From Aradus depressus (taxonomy: Eukaryota; Arthropoda; Insecta; Hemiptera; Aradidae), in the NCBI GenBank assembly GCA_963662175.1, contig OY759219.1, positions 31,848,908 through 31,912,907 on the forward strand: a stretch of 64,000 bases of DNA, read 5' to 3'. Shown here one piece after another: positions 44,430-56,246 of this stretch (within the stretch, counting starts at the first letter, position 1; each line of letters starts with the position of its first letter). A program made the position numbers and the translations under genes. The notes beneath the pieces were generated by a model that searched no databases, was not told the DNA's origin, and saw only the letters and a list, made by a program, of their open reading frames with translations.

Positions 44430-45265
44430 TATTCTAAAACTAACAATTATGTATAACTGAAACTCATATTCTATGTATTTCAAGTTTTATAAGCTTCATC
44501 TCTTCTTTGTGAACGTATGTTGAAGACCTTCCAAGACGGCAAAGGGTGAGCTTTGCTTATTCTAAATCAGTAGATAATCGTTTGCAATAAAACTGCATGA
44601 TTATTCGCTCGTTAACTCATAAAACTGATGAAATCTCACCTTAATTCACACCTTTATTGTACCTTCTCTTTATTCAGTGTTGCTAAATTTGTGAGTTACT
44701 GTTTACAACTCAATAAACAGTGTCCCAATTTGGGGCACACAACTATAAATTTAACTTCTCTTCGTGTCCTGTTCAATCACATATTTTTTATTTAATTTTA
44801 AAATTCCAGAATTGAAGTGACACAGCCTTTTTAATATTCTTTATTTATATGCTCATAGAAGTGATTACTGGAATTCAAATAATTCGTATTTAATAAGCCT
44901 GAATTTTGTCAAGGGTGAGAGAAAATATGCGTTAATATTAGTTAACAAATATGAGTTAAGAATCCGACATTCTTCCTTCTATTTCCAACATATTACACAT
45001 ATGAAATTTCAAGGAATTTCGCAAGCAATACATAATATATTCTCTGAATTCAGATATCAAATTGACACTTATTATATTGTCAACAACAACATATTAAAAA
45101 GTGTGAACAATACGTGGGCAAAATGACCTTGATGATTCAAACCTTCTTTCAAAATCGAAAGATTTCATTCAACAATGAAGGTCCATTCACGAGAATAACG
45201 TGTCAATGTAAGATTTATAAGATGAAAAAAGTTGTATAAAATATAATGCGCTAACTCAAAATTGT
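44430..45265. other. Spacer, nothing recognised
   Basis: AT-rich; GACCTTCCAAGACGGCAAAG followed by GTGAGC near 44547 looks like a donor but has no coding context. Confidence 0.35.
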
Positions 45266-45269
45266 AGCA

Positions 45270-45398
45270 ATGAATTTGAAATTTGATATGACGATGTCAA
45301 ATGTGTTAACGTAGATCTGATTTTAGCAGAAATCATAAGTAAAATCAAAACCTCCTTACTTCGAGGCCTAAGTACATTTTACAAGATTCTGCTTACAG
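45270..45398 (+). repeat. Dispersed repeat C, partial, interrupted by element H
   Basis: GATATGACGATGTCAAATG to GAGGCCTAAGTACATTTTAC matches repeat C, and stops where element H copy 2 begins. Confidence 0.45.
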
Positions 45399-46036
45399 TT
45401 TTGACGTGAAAACATCTATTAGCTCGTTAAGCACAGTGATAGCCGGTCAAACTTTCTTGTGTTACAAAATACCGTCAGATTTCAATCGATAATAACTACG
45501 AGACTAATAATGCAATAACAACGGTTGAGGTCACAATGGATAAAGCATGTCTGTACGTGTTTGTTGTGCAGTATTTATTTTGTCTGTGACGTTATCGGGC
45601 TAGTGTGGGCGCCGGCGGATGATTGTTGCGAATTAGCGTTGTGTAAAATTAGAAATTAGTATAGCGTGATAACGCCTTTAGATAGGACGTTGATTCGGGT
45701 GTCATTGTAAAGAGCTTGAGGAGCACTACTAGGACTCAAAGTGAAACAAAAAAATATTCGCCGAAATATATGTAAAAATTGGTATTAAATTGAAAATTGT
45801 AAAAAAATTAAAGATGTCGTCTCATATGAATCGTAAATATGCGGGGAATTATAGAAAATGCAAATCAAAGGAAAGCTCGCATGAAAAGGAATTGAAAACA
45901 CCTAAAAAGTCTAGTGCCGAGCAAATGCAAGAGCTACGGCAGCATCGAAAAGAAAATGAAAAATGATTTTATCCCGACGTTTTCTCGGAAAATCTACGGC
46001 ATGGACCTTGACTACGCCTTAATGTTTTTTCTCTAG
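45399..46036 (+). mobile_element. Element H, copy 2
   Basis: Starts TTTTGACGTGAAAACATCTA and ends near TTAATGTTTTTTCTCTAG, matching 22674-23310. The CTAG end would suit a Helitron 3' end, but the 5' end does not start TC, so the class is open. Confidence 0.65.
45814..45966 (+). CDS. Small lysine-rich ORF of element H, copy 2
   Basis: 50 codons, MSSHMNRKYAGNYRKCKSKE to RQHRKENEK. It aligns with copy 1 without gaps; about seven amino-acid changes against two silent ones, consistent with loss of constraint. Confidence 0.33.
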   Translation: MSSHMNRKYAGNYRKCKSKESSHEKELKTPKKSSAEQMQELRQHRKENEK

Positions 46037-46161
46037 TATATCCTCCTTGCTCTGTTTAGCTTCATCCTCTATAGATGTTCGAGCTCTCTGTACGACGGTA
46101 TGGCAGAGGTTTTTTCCGCTGCCCAGTCCTGAATCTTGTCGCTACCTCCAGTATGAAGTCT

Positions 46162-46364
46162 TGTAGCGACCTATGTATCGGAGGATCCAACATGGATTTA
46201 GGAACTCACCATACAGCTTCCATTTACGGCCGACAGGTGCATCCAAGTCAGTCCTCAAGAAACCTTTGTACAAGCTTGTTTCGATTAAAATTGATGTCCC
46301 CAAATAAATGTGTTGGGTATTAATATTATTAGAATTAAGCCCCCAACAATTGGTGACCCCAACA
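46162..46364 (+). repeat. 5' LTR of the gypsy element
   Basis: Begins TGTAGCGACC, ends AACA, contains AATAAA (in CCCCAAATAAATG). Its last 16 bases repeat the primer-binding motif ATTGGTGACCCC followed by AACA. Confidence 0.93.
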
Positions 46365-46376
46365 ATTGGTGACCCC
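46365..46376 (+). other. Primer-binding site ATTGGTGACCCC
   Basis: Immediately after the 5' LTR. TGGTGACCCC is the complement expected for tRNA-Trp priming in the CsRn1 group. The following bases (GTATTGAAC) depart from a full-length tRNA match. Confidence 0.75.
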
Positions 46377-46429
46377 GTATTGAACTGTTCAACATTATTT
46401 ATAGTGATATTTCAAGTAAGTAGTGTAAA

Positions 46430-47263
46430 ATGTCTACAAGTGAAAGTGGGACCGGTGCAGAAGCACATTTTCCTAACATGGCCGAAGCGAGCCACAACCT
46501 CGAAGCAAGTAAGGTTAGCATTAAAATTCCCCCTTTTTGGCAACAAAAACCTGAAATATGGTTTTACCAAATTGAAGCACAATTTAATATTAATAAAATT
46601 ACATCAGAGGAAACAAAATTTAATTATGTGGTATCACAAATGGATCCGAAGTATATAGAAAACATTTGGGATATCATTCAAGGGACTGCTACAAATAAAT
46701 ATACTAGAGCTAAGGAAACACTTCTTAATATTTTTAAAGAAAGTGAACAATGTAAGATTAAGAAATTAATTACGGGATTAGATCTCGGAGATATGAGGCC
46801 TAGTCAATTATTGAGAAAAATGCGGAACCTGGCTGGTACTGATATTTCTGACACAGTTTTAAAAACACTCTGGTTAGAAAAACTCCCAGATTCTATAAAG
46901 AATGTTCTCATTGTTAGTGAGGAAACTTTAGACAAAATAGCCATTATAGCTGACAAAATTGTGGAAATGAACCCACATAGAGACATATGTAGTGCTGATA
47001 GTAGACCCAGTCAAGATGCTCTAATTCAAGAATTGTTAACTAAAATTTCAAGCCTCGAGTTACAAATAAATGAAATCTCCGGTCGGTCTCGTTCTCACCA
47101 CCGAGACCACAGTCGCAACCGTGGTACTAGCAAACCCAGAAAACGATTTGACCCACAGGGTAAATATTGTTTTTTTCATTTCCAGTTTGGAAAAAAATGC
47201 TACCCTGATAAATGTCGTCAACCATGCGCCTGGAAAAGTCAGGAAAACTCCAACCTGCAGTAG
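46430..47263 (+). CDS. gag: Gag-like polyprotein of the gypsy element
   Basis: 277 residues. It forms the particle and packages element RNA. The N-terminal part ([20 protein letters not shown], about residues 27-46) is the retrotransposon gag start of this clade; [11 protein letters not shown] and [15 protein letters not shown] follow in the capsid-like region. The C terminus is arginine- and serine-rich ([14 protein letters not shown]), then a finger of C247, H250, C262 and C266 (C-x2-H-x11-C-x3-C). This replaces the usual CCHC knuckle and is typical of CsRn1 relatives. The start at 46430 is the first ATG after the primer site. It overlaps pol by 52 bases in a different frame. Confidence 0.93.
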   Translation: MSTSESGTGAEAHFPNMAEASHNLEASKVSIKIPPFWQQKPEIWFYQIEAQFNINKITSEETKFNYVVSQMDPKYIENIWDIIQGTATNKYTRAKETLLNIFKESEQCKIKKLITGLDLGDMRPSQLLRKMRNLAGTDISDTVLKTLWLEKLPDSIKNVLIVSEETLDKIAIIADKIVEMNPHRDICSADSRPSQDALIQELLTKISSLELQINEISGRSRSHHRDHSRNRGTSKPRKRFDPQGKYCFFHFQFGKKCYPDKCRQPCAWKSQENSNLQ

Positions 47264-50200
47264 AGATTGCGACGAGCTCTATTGCAGATAATATTGAAAA
47301 TCGTCGAAATTTCCGCTTATTTGTTAATGACAAAAAAACGGGTGGGCGATTTCTTATTGACAGTGGAGCCGATATTTCTTTAATTCCAGCCAAGGCTACA
47401 GATAAAATTACATCTTCTAACTTTAAATTATATGCTGCAAACGGCACGTCCATACCTACCTACGGCGTCACATTACTGACACTGGATCTAGGACTTCGTC
47501 GTGAATTTAGGTGGTTATTTATAAAAGCTGACATAACTCGAGGGATAATTGGTGCAGATTTCTTGAATCATTTTAACTTATTGATTGACTTACATAAACA
47601 TAGATTAATTGATGCAGTCACTAAACTTAGCACTTCAGGTAGTGTACTGGCTGTATCAGGAAACGAAGTCATTAGCACAATAAATAAGTCTCAAGCAAAG
47701 TTTGCACATCTGTTCACCTTATACCCTGAATTAACGAAGCCATCATTTTCGCCCAATCACACGAAACATAATATTCAACACTATATCACCACCACAGGAT
47801 CTCCAGTGCATTGTAAGGCAAGACCTCTCGCTCCTAAACGATTACAACAGGCCAAACGGGAATTTCAATTTATGTTGGATCAAAATATTATCCGACCATC
47901 GAGTTCAGAATGGGCAAGTCCGTTACATGTAGTTGATAAAAAAGATGGATCTATCCGTCCTTGTGGTGATTATCGCTTATTAAATGCCAAGACCGTACCA
48001 GATAGATATCCTATACCTCGCATAGAAGACTTCCATCACATATTAAATGGAGCTACTATTTTTTCTAAAATAGATTTACATAAAGCATACTACCAAATTC
48101 CGATAGCAGAGGAAGACAAAAGCAAAACGGCTATAATTACACCTTTTGGTTTATACGAATTCAACGTTATGAGTTTTGGTCTCAGGAATGCCCCTTCCAC
48201 CTTCCAACGATTTATTAACACAGTGTTTCATGGTTTGGATTTTGTTTTTCCGTTCATGGATGACATCCTGGTCGCTTCAGCTACGGAAGAAGAACACTGT
48301 GAACATCTTCGTCTTATTTTTGAACGACTACAACGTTTTGGTCTCCGCATTAATGCTTCAAAATCAGAGTTAGGTGTTGAAGAATTACAATTTTTGGGCT
48401 ACTTGATCACGCAAGATGGTTCCAGACCAGTACCTGAGAAGGTAAAGGCAATCAGAGATTTTAAATTACCAGAGACAGTACAACAACTTCGTGCATTTCT
48501 AGGTGTCATTAACTTTTATAGACGATATATAAGAAATGCAGCGGAAACTCAGGCTATCCTTCATGACTACTTAAAAGGTTCCAAGAAAAATGATAAAACT
48601 AAAATAGTCTGGACTGAGGAGGCTATACAACAATTTGAACGCTGTAAAGATGATTTAGTAGATGCTACACTCCTAACTTTTCCAGATTCACGATTTCCGC
48701 TGGCGGTTTTTACTGAGGCGTCTGATATAGCAGTGGGAGCTGTATTACAGCAGCACGAACAATCCGGATGGAAACCTATCGCTTTTTATTCCAAAAAATT
48801 AAATGATGCTCAAAAAGCCTATAGTGCTTACGACAAGGAATTATTAGCAATTTATTTGGCAATTAAACAATTTAAGCATCTACTGGAGGCACAAACATTT
48901 ACAATATTTACCGATCATAAGCCTATTACATATGCATTCTTCCAGAAAAATGATAAAGCATCGCCACGTCAATTACGCCACTTACAATATATTTCGCAGT
49001 TTACAACCGACATTCGACATATTAGTGGAAAAGCTAACATAGTGGCCGACACGTTTTCAAGACTTGAAGAAGTTTCAGTAATTGACTATGAAGAAATTGC
49101 TCGCAATCAAGAAAATGATCAGGAATTACCAACATTATTACAAGACTCCAGTTTAAATATGAAACAATGCAACATAATGTCAAAAAAGCCTCTCTGGTGC
49201 GATGTAGCTACGAACAATATCCGACCCTACATCCCAGAAGCGTTTCGCTACGAAATATTTAAGCAAATCCATAATTTGGCACATCCAGGAGTCAAAACAA
49301 CAGTGAAACAAATAACGTCAAAATTCATATGGCCAGCCATCAAAAATGATATTAGAAAATGGACTCAAAGTTGCTTGAGTTGTCAACGCAACAAAGTGTC
49401 ACGCCATACAAGGTCAGAAATAGGGACGTTCGAACCACCGGATGGACGATTTAGTGTCGTTCATGTGGACGTCATTGGGCCATTGCCACCCTCACAAGGA
49501 AATATTTACTGCATGACCTGTATCGACCGATTTACGAGTTGGATGGAAGTAATTCCTATGGCTAATAATACTGCAGAAACAATTGCAAAATTATTTTATA
49601 GTAATTGGATCGCAAGGTTTGGAGCGCCAGCTTCCATAGTAACTGACCAAGGCCGACAGTTTGTTAGTGAACTTTTTACCAATTTAGCTTCGTTATGTGG
49701 AGCAAAAATACAGCATACGACACCTTATCATCCGCAATCGAACGGTAAGGTGGAGCGCTTACACAGGACTTTAAAAGCCGCAATTAGGGCTCAGAATAAT
49801 CCGACATGGACAGATAGTTTACCTACAGTCTTGTTAGGAATGCGTACAGCATTAAGGGATGGTTCGAAACATTCCATCGCAGAAATGGTTTATGGGACTA
49901 CGATAAGAATCCCAGGAGAATTTTTTGATCCATCGTCACTTCCTGTGAATACAGACAATTTTGTGTCTGATCTTCAACAATATATGGCACAATTAAGACC
50001 AATGGATACACGTAAAGCTTGCAACAAATCACTGTTCAGGCATAAGGCTTTGGAATCGTGCTCACACGTATTTTTACGAGTAGATCGTGTCAAAAAGTCT
50101 TTGGAACCACCATATGAAGGGCCATTTGAGGTAATCGTTCGACAAGATAAATATTTCACCCTTAGAATTAAAAACAAGAACACCAACATATCTGTGGATA

Positions 50201-50427
50201 GACTCAAACCTGCACATTTAATGGTAACTGGATTAGATCATAGTGACACGTTCAGTGAGGGTACGGGCACGACAAAATTACAACCAAAGACCAGCACAAC
50301 AAAGATACCTCCAACAACCCTTGCCGAGCATCAGCAACAAACGTCGTCCCGCAGTGGCAGAATTGTTCATTTCCCACGACGTTTTCTTGACGAGCTACAG
50401 GCAAGAGAGAAACATACCAGACGATAA
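47212..50427 (+). CDS. pol: Pol polyprotein: protease, reverse transcriptase, RNase H, integrase
   Basis: 1071 residues from an ATG that lies directly after TGATAA, in the -1 frame relative to gag. Protease [10 protein letters not shown] (catalytic D50). Reverse transcriptase with [15 protein letters not shown] and FMDD at 348-351. RNase H begins FTEASD: the first catalytic Asp is Glu (E502), while KELLA, TDHK and VADTFSR are normal. Integrase with HNLAH and CLSC zinc ligands, D753, D812 and E848 (D,D35E), then a GPF (GPY/F) module before VDRLKPAH. Apart from E502 every catalytic residue is present, so the element may still be mobile or recently was. Confidence 0.95.
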   Translation: MSSTMRLEKSGKLQPAVEIATSSIADNIENRRNFRLFVNDKKTGGRFLIDSGADISLIPAKATDKITSSNFKLYAANGTSIPTYGVTLLTLDLGLRREFRWLFIKADITRGIIGADFLNHFNLLIDLHKHRLIDAVTKLSTSGSVLAVSGNEVISTINKSQAKFAHLFTLYPELTKPSFSPNHTKHNIQHYITTTGSPVHCKARPLAPKRLQQAKREFQFMLDQNIIRPSSSEWASPLHVVDKKDGSIRPCGDYRLLNAKTVPDRYPIPRIEDFHHILNGATIFSKIDLHKAYYQIPIAEEDKSKTAIITPFGLYEFNVMSFGLRNAPSTFQRFINTVFHGLDFVFPFMDDILVASATEEEHCEHLRLIFERLQRFGLRINASKSELGVEELQFLGYLITQDGSRPVPEKVKAIRDFKLPETVQQLRAFLGVINFYRRYIRNAAETQAILHDYLKGSKKNDKTKIVWTEEAIQQFERCKDDLVDATLLTFPDSRFPLAVFTEASDIAVGAVLQQHEQSGWKPIAFYSKKLNDAQKAYSAYDKELLAIYLAIKQFKHLLEAQTFTIFTDHKPITYAFFQKNDKASPRQLRHLQYISQFTTDIRHISGKANIVADTFSRLEEVSVIDYEEIARNQENDQELPTLLQDSSLNMKQCNIMSKKPLWCDVATNNIRPYIPEAFRYEIFKQIHNLAHPGVKTTVKQITSKFIWPAIKNDIRKWTQSCLSCQRNKVSRHTRSEIGTFEPPDGRFSVVHVDVIGPLPPSQGNIYCMTCIDRFTSWMEVIPMANNTAETIAKLFYSNWIARFGAPASIVTDQGRQFVSELFTNLASLCGAKIQHTTPYHPQSNGKVERLHRTLKAAIRAQNNPTWTDSLPTVLLGMRTALRDGSKHSIAEMVYGTTIRIPGEFFDPSSLPVNTDNFVSDLQQYMAQLRPMDTRKACNKSLFRHKALESCSHVFLRVDRVKKSLEPPYEGPFEVIVRQDKYFTLRIKNKNTNISVDRLKPAHLMVTGLDHSDTFSEGTGTTKLQPKTSTTKIPPTTLAEHQQQTSSRSGRIVHFPRRFLDELQAREKHTRR

Positions 50428-50612
50428 GTGAGATAAGTGTTGTGAAAAGTTATACGCATAAGTTTTTCTAATTTCTGAACATTTTATGTTACACACTATG
50501 TTATACATTGTATACTATGTTTTATGTTGTTTACAATATCTATATATATTTTTTTTTTTCTCTTTGCCATAAATGGGGCTGTCAGGTTGCCTTGTGTCGT
50601 TACTTAGTAACT

Positions 50613-50622
50613 GAGGAAGGAG
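50613..50622 (+). other. Polypurine tract GAGGAAGGAG
   Basis: Located three bases before the 3' LTR, where plus-strand synthesis starts in LTR elements. Confidence 0.75.
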
Positions 50623-50625
50623 TAT

Positions 50626-50844
50626 TGTAGCGACCTATGTATCGGAGGATCCAACATGGATTTAGGAACTCACCATACAGCTTCCATTTACGGCCGACAG
50701 GTGCATCCAAGTCAGTCCTCAAGAAACCTTTGTACAAGCTTGTTTCGATTAAAATTGATGTCCCCAAATAAATGTGTTGGGTATTAATATTATTAGAATT
50801 AAGCCCCCAACAATTGGTGACCCCAACAATTGGTGACCCCAACA
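50626..50844 (+). repeat. 3' LTR of the gypsy element, with an extra 16-base unit
   Basis: Identical to the 5' LTR by eye, but the end carries ATTGGTGACCCCAACA twice instead of once. Confidence 0.93.
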
Positions 50845-51081
50845 GTCTCAAACGTCGGGAACACCCACCTCCCTGCATATCCGAGAATTCCTTACATTAA
50901 AAAATAACTAAAAGATTCCTAAAATATTTCGCTGATCATAATTTATCAAGTCAGAAGAACAAAATAGCGTTAAAGAATGTGATGAATGGATTAAAGATTA
51001 CAAACTGCTTGGAATACGTAACTGTCATTAAGAATAGAACAGTAGGATTATATCTTGAGATAGATTCATCATATGAAGTGA

Positions 51082-51920
51082 ATGTTGGGATCTGGCAGTA
51101 ATCCAGGAGAGCGTCTCGTCGACTGGAAGCTGTTGGTCCGCGTTGACAAATGGATGCTGTCAGTGTCAAGGTGGCCCGGCCACGAATTTCAACTAGAAAA
51201 AATAATTTCCCAGTTTTTGACAATCTGCAAAAAGAATAATTTTAAGGTTGACTTTTATGGAAGAATAACAAACTTGAAGTGTCTCCTCGACCACCACTCA
51301 CCCCTTGCTTTATCAGTAAAAAGACTGCTATATTTGGTGCTGATACGTCCGATCTGGCAGTACGCTTGTGGCCTATGGGGATCAGCTGCTAAAAGCCACA
51401 TAACCAGGATACAAACCACTCAAAATCGAGTCATGAAACTCATCACTGATACACCGTGGTATGTTCGCAACACAGTTCTACATGCTGATCTTGAAATACC
51501 GGAAGAAGCGGAGGTCCTCAAAGAATCCTACATCCGAATGCAGACAACAATGGCCAACCACCCAAATCCACTGGTCCGGGAAATTGCTGAACACCCACCA
51601 CCTTTACCACTGGAACGCAGACTTAAAAAGAAGCGACCGCATGATTTTCTTCTCATCAATTGATCAAAAGACATTATCTGAGTTTCACAGCTAAACACCC
51701 TTGTTATCCGATATTTTTTTTTTATTATTTATTTTTTTTTTTTCCTATATTATGTTCATTTCATCTACTTCAAAGTTACTTGTTTAGGGCAATTAATGAA
51801 TTGTACCTGAGTTCATATCTCATGTTAATTAGGCCATTGGCCTAGGTATTATTGTTATAGACAGCCCAACTATAATATTTATGTATAGAATAATAAAGTT
51901 TACAATAATTATAAAAAAGA
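51082..51920 (+). mobile_element. Jockey-type LINE 3' end with open C-terminal ORF
   Basis: ORF 51082-51663 (193 codons); from about 51264 it reads KCLLDHHSPLALSVKRLLY, IRPIWQYACGLWGSAAKSHI, RIQTTQNRVMKLITDTPWYV, NTVLHADLEIP and HPNPLVREIAE, ending PLERRLKKKRPHDF. This is the jockey reverse-transcriptase C terminus and it has no stop or shift. A 250-base 3' UTR with AATAAA (51890s) follows, then an A-rich tail. It lies 240 bases beyond the gypsy element. Confidence 0.9.
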
Positions 51921-52129
51921 AAAAATAAAAGAAAAAAGGTTGACTTATCAGGATATTTATTAAGAGAACAACCTTCTTATCTAACTTCATTTTGTGTCAC
52001 CATCTTCCGGACTCCCGCCTAATTAATGTTTGTTTTATAATATAAGATTTTATGTAATTTAAATTTAGTTTAAATACCAGGTTCTCAAAATTATTTTATT
52101 TTTAGTGAACCCAAAAGCACACAATTATG

Positions 52130-52230
52130 CCCAATCGCACACAATTATACCCAATCCATAGGACACATAAGCACACAATTACACCCAATTTTTAATTTAC
52201 CCAATAGCACACAAATGTACCCAATTTTTC
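52130..52230. repeat. Irregular CACACAATTA-ACCCAAT repeats
   Basis: About four imperfect units with GCACACAATTATACCCAAT and varied spacers. Local only. Confidence 0.6.
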
Positions 52231-52236
52231 CTAAAC

Positions 52237-52486
52237 TTAAGCATGGCGTCCTGTGGACGGGACGTTAAGCAATGATCCCGAGCCTGTACGATGTCAGGTA
52301 CTCGTTAAAGACCGCTACCCTAAATTTATAAAAATTTAGGATAGGCAAAATTTAAGACAAATATTAACAATTCCCATAGTAGAATCGGGCTCATGTCCAC
52401 CAGAGTAAGAAAAGAGCGCTCTGGTAGTGGGCGATATGACCTTGTAGTTAAAATCCGGGTATGAGTCATAATAACTAAGAATACAA
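52237..52486 (+). mobile_element. SINE-A copy, head missing
   Basis: From CTTAAGCATGGCGTCCTGTG to GGGTATGAGTCATAATAAC, with several changes. Confidence 0.78.
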
Positions 52487-52489
52487 TAC

Positions 52490-53840
52490 AGATGATTTTA
52501 TACTATTAATATATATATATAATATATTTAATAATATTAGAATCCTCTGTTGGATTGGAGCTGCTTACCATTATAATAAATCTAGAGAATACAATACAGA
52601 GGGGAATTATTTAAAACTACGTGTTGACAGAGTCTCACACGGAAGACAATAGGGTGTACATGTTGTTTTTTTTAAATACCTCACCCGCCGTTCAAATAAA
52701 ACGAATAAGGTTATCTGATGGAACGTGTGAGGTATCATGAGCGGATAAGAACCGTTTTGAAGTTTGTATCGAAAGTAAATAACTTGAGACAGTAAGCATT
52801 TCTGTGTCGTCTTAAGCAAGGGAGGATGGGTTTTAAAGAATCCCCCGGGCATTCTATTGGTTGCCACATTGTTCAGGGATTCCCTACTATGCACCATTCC
52901 ATATCTGAGAAATTGTACTTCCGGCGATGTACTTCCCCAGGATAATTATAACAAATGTGTAAAATAAATAATTATAAAAATAATAATTGAAATAAAAAAA
53001 TTAAATACATAGTTAAATAATATATAATGAAAATAAACAAATAATAAATATTACATTTCCTGTAGAAATTATAGCTGGTCTTCTACTAAATTTTGATTTC
53101 TATAGTAGGTAGTTTCCGAATAGGGCCCTGAAAAAATATTGAAAGTTCGAGACGTGCAATTTTTAAAAAAAGTGCACGTATTTAAAAAAATTCAACTAAT
53201 AATTATTTCAATACGAATTCTTCTAAATTTACTAAAGAGATGCCATCTTGTTTTTCTAAATTTGCAAAAATGTTCAATTCAATCCAAAGGTATAAATTAT
53301 CTTACTGGGTTCACAAAGAAAATGAATAGTATGTAATAAGAAAAATATATTTGGGTTTATTTTACTTAACCTATATTTTAAATAAAATCAGAATATCAAT
53401 ATCAAATACAATACTTACAATAAAATAAAAAAAACTTACAAACTAATTTCTAAATCTACTTTAGTCTCTTTTTTATAGTGGCCACATTTATAATTTTTTT
53501 ATATTTTGGGCATATATACGTATAAATAAAAAGCATATTTTCTCTTCTACGTACTTCCAATGTTATAATTTTCACTCCTACATCTTCTCTCACTCAGACT
53601 GGTTCACTACACCTTAACCCTAGAAACACTTCTCTCTCTAGACTGTCCACTTCCACATCTATCCTTAGACTTTTTCACTATTTAAAACATCTGATCGTCG
53701 TATTTTGTCCTCCATTCATTGGTTGTTCACATTTCGTTTTAAAACAAAATGCGATCTTTGTACATTTACTCACTAATTAAATTACTTCACTCCTAACAGC
53801 TGTTTTTATACAAATAATAATAATTGATTTTAAAATATAT
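52490..53840. other. Spacer, nothing recognised
   Basis: AT-rich throughout, with TA microsatellites near 52505. A short repeat-B-like phrase (GGCGATGTACTTCCCCAGG) occurs at 52923. ORFs here are short and low complexity. Confidence 0.4.
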
Positions 53841-53845
53841 ATATA

Positions 53846-54191
53846 GGTTAAGTTAGGTTTTATGACTCATGCCCGGGCTTTAACTACGAGGTCATATCGC
53901 CTACTACCAGAGCGCTCTTTCGTCACTCTGGTGGACATGAGCCCGACTCTACTGTGGGAGTCCTAAATTTTGCCTACCCTAAATTTTTATTCATCTAGAG
54001 TAGGGGTCTTTAACGAGTACCTGACATCGTACAGGCTCGGGACCATCGCTTAACGTCCCATCCGAAGGACGGAGTGCTTAAGCTTATTTTACCTCCCAGA
54101 TAAAATAAGCTAAGGGCCTCGGTCGGGCTACGAACCCACGACCTTGAGCTCAGAAGTCAAGCACGCATACCACTGAGCTACCGGCGCCCTC
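53846..54191 (-). mobile_element. SINE-A, complete, with paired base change in hairpin 1
   Basis: 346 bp between AAATATATATATA repeats (53833-53845, 54192-54204). The tail reads GGTTAAGTTAGG on the + strand; box B is the GTAGCC variant. Hairpin 1 arms are AGCTTATTTTA and TAAAATAAGCT, where most copies have AGTTTATTTTA and TAAAATAAACT, so both sides of one base pair changed. Confidence 0.93.
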
Positions 54192-54254
54192 AAATATATA
54201 TATATATATATAATCTTAATGTGTGTAAATTTTTTACATCACAACATAGACTTC

Positions 54255-54420
54255 TGAATCTTCATATTAAATTTCATGTCGTTAAAATCATTATATGGAC
54301 AGTAATCGGTTCTGGATACACATATCAAATTTTGTGCCAATACATTCATTATCAGTTATTGGGGTGTTGTTGATAAGCCCCCCCCCCCCTCCTCCCCCCT
54401 CCCCCCCCCCCTAATGCTAC
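54255..54420 (+). repeat. Repeat B remnant and C-rich tract
   Basis: ATTAAATTTCATGTCG and GGTTCTGGATACACATATC are module pieces; a C-rich run with T interruptions follows at 54378-54411. Confidence 0.55.
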
Positions 54421-54429
54421 ATTCGACAC

Positions 54430-55200
54430 GAAATTTGTGAAAAATGACAAATTGAAATTTGACAACTCTTAATTTTAAAAATTCAATAATCCAATCTGGG
54501 GCGCCAAGTGAGTCGCCAAATGTGAGAAAAAGAAAATCACTTATCCTATAAAACAGAATAACTAATAGAACATTTACAATAGTTCAAATCTTTCAAAGTT
54601 TGTTCCTGCAAATAAAGTCAGAGCAAGTTTTTAGTTCTATTATCTATTCATTCAACTTTCCCATTTCTCTCATCTAGTGGGGGAGGATAGTTTCTCAAAG
54701 TTGAAATGACTAAAAATAAATTTGTTTTCAAACAATACACAGAGAAGAGAAAGTAGATAATTTGATTTGTCCCTTACTGTGAATAGAATGTAGAAAAACT
54801 ATTAAATTTTCCTAAAGAAAAAGGAAAACTACATAATCAGACACACACAGAAGTACAATATGATTAAATTCGCTCCTGCAGCCTCAACGAAACCCAATTT
54901 TAGAAACCTCAAAATCTCTGGGTGATTTATTTATATATATTTTTACTGACAACATAATTTTTTTTTTTTCTAAAGTTCATCATATTTAAACATCCGATTT
55001 TCACCAGTAATACGACTAAAGAAAGGGGAGTTGTGGATCTTGAGCGTCTATTGGTTGGGCAGGCCCCCACGCTTACATACTCGGGACTGCTGATGGTTTT
55101 CTCCCTACATCCTGTTAATTTCCTACCTTCCAATTCTGATATTTCCATCTTGATGATTATATTTATTTAAATACTTATATTAAACAATTAATATCCATCT
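54430..55200. other. Spacer, nothing recognised
   Basis: AT-rich; the reverse ORF 54927-55148 shows no family features. Confidence 0.35.
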
Positions 55201-55204
55201 TTTT

Positions 55205-55450
55205 TGATATTACACCCTCTTCACGAAGTCCTCAACATATGACATTCCTAGTTCTTCGTGAAGCTGCTTGTTCCTCAGGAACCATGGCGTGCGCACAACT
55301 TTATTTTGGAGCTTCTGAAACCCTTCAAGTTTTTTACCAGATGGTAGCCCCCAGACCGGGCATGCATAAGTGTATAGCGGCTGATTGTATATGAGAAGGC
55401 TGCATCTTGTCTTGAGCCTGGAGGTCCTATTAATTAGCGGATACAAGATG
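55205..55450 (-). mobile_element. Jockey/I-type LINE reverse transcriptase fragment
   Basis: The reverse frame reads YPLINRTSRLKTRCSLLIYN, PLYTYACPVWG, KKLEGFQKLQNKVVRTPWFL and RNKQLHEELGM. YACPVWG and KLQNKVxR are typical of the thumb region. Short and isolated. Confidence 0.78.
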
Positions 55451-55974
55451 GAGAGGCCTGGTGGAGTAAAATTGGTGAAGTAAAATAGGTTTCGTTTCGT
55501 TGATTAATCACCTAATGAATATTAAAATGTAAAAAAGTAATAATTTACAATAAGCACAAAAAAAGATAATTAAGAGAAAAATTGAATAAATATTTTCCAT
55601 GTGACACTTCTCGGAATAGCAGCTAAAAATGATGATGATGTGGGATACAGGGTTATTTACGAAACGAATTGGATTGAAAAACAAAAATAAACAAAATGAG
55701 GAGCTTAAAATATTGAAATATTTCTATAAATATTCAATTACGTATAAAGAGGATTAAACAAGTCAGTCGTGTTATTAGAAGTGAAGCCTCGCTAATCTGC
55801 GTCAAGGACCAGGCATTTGAGTTTAACAAATATCTCATTTATATTGATATTTACTGTTGGTCATTATGTGGGATTATTTTTTTAAAATAATATTTTGATG
55901 GATTCAATATTTCTAAGAATTAATAAAGAAGCAAAATTCATCTTGAAGATATATTCTTGATCCGTACTTATAGG

Positions 55975-56130
55975 GCGACTAAAATATGAAGGGCAAAATG
56001 GGAATAACACAATAACTCCCGATAGAATGACTACAAATCAACAAGAATCCCATAAGGACGACCTATAGACTTTCAGCCAAATCGGTCAGACGGAATTAGA
56101 GGGTACCCTATAACTGCCGATGTAATTATT
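55975..56130 (-). repeat. Repeat B, degraded modules
   Basis: AATAACTCCCGATAGAATGA, GACTTTCAGCCAAATCGG and AACTGCCGATGTAATTAT. Confidence 0.55.
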
Positions 56131-56246
56131 TTTTTATTATTATTAACCCAACACTCTAGTTCAGGATGAAATAAAAGAAATATAGAGAATTTCAAAGAAC
56201 TTTTAGGAAATTGACAACAATGCCGAAAAGAGGAAGGTATTTATAA

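Larger units (their letters stand above)
46162..50844 (+). mobile_element. Ty3/gypsy LTR retrotransposon, complete, CsRn1-like
   Basis: LTRs 46162-46364 and 50626-50844 show no difference by eye apart from one extra 16-base unit at the right end. GTCT flanks both sides (46158-46161, 50845-50848). The gag and pol frames are open. The primer site TGGTGACCCC and a gag C-H-C-C finger are features of the CsRn1 clade, which primes from tRNA-Trp. LTR identity implies a recent insertion. Confidence 0.95.

Noticed and set aside
45399..46036. Helitron assignment for element H
   Set aside because: CTAG at the right end would fit, but the left end does not begin with TC, the copy at 22674 lacks the same right end, and no Rep or helicase sequence is present.
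50243..50431. Extra ORF overlapping the end of pol
   Set aside because: Different frame within a conserved coding region and no independent features.
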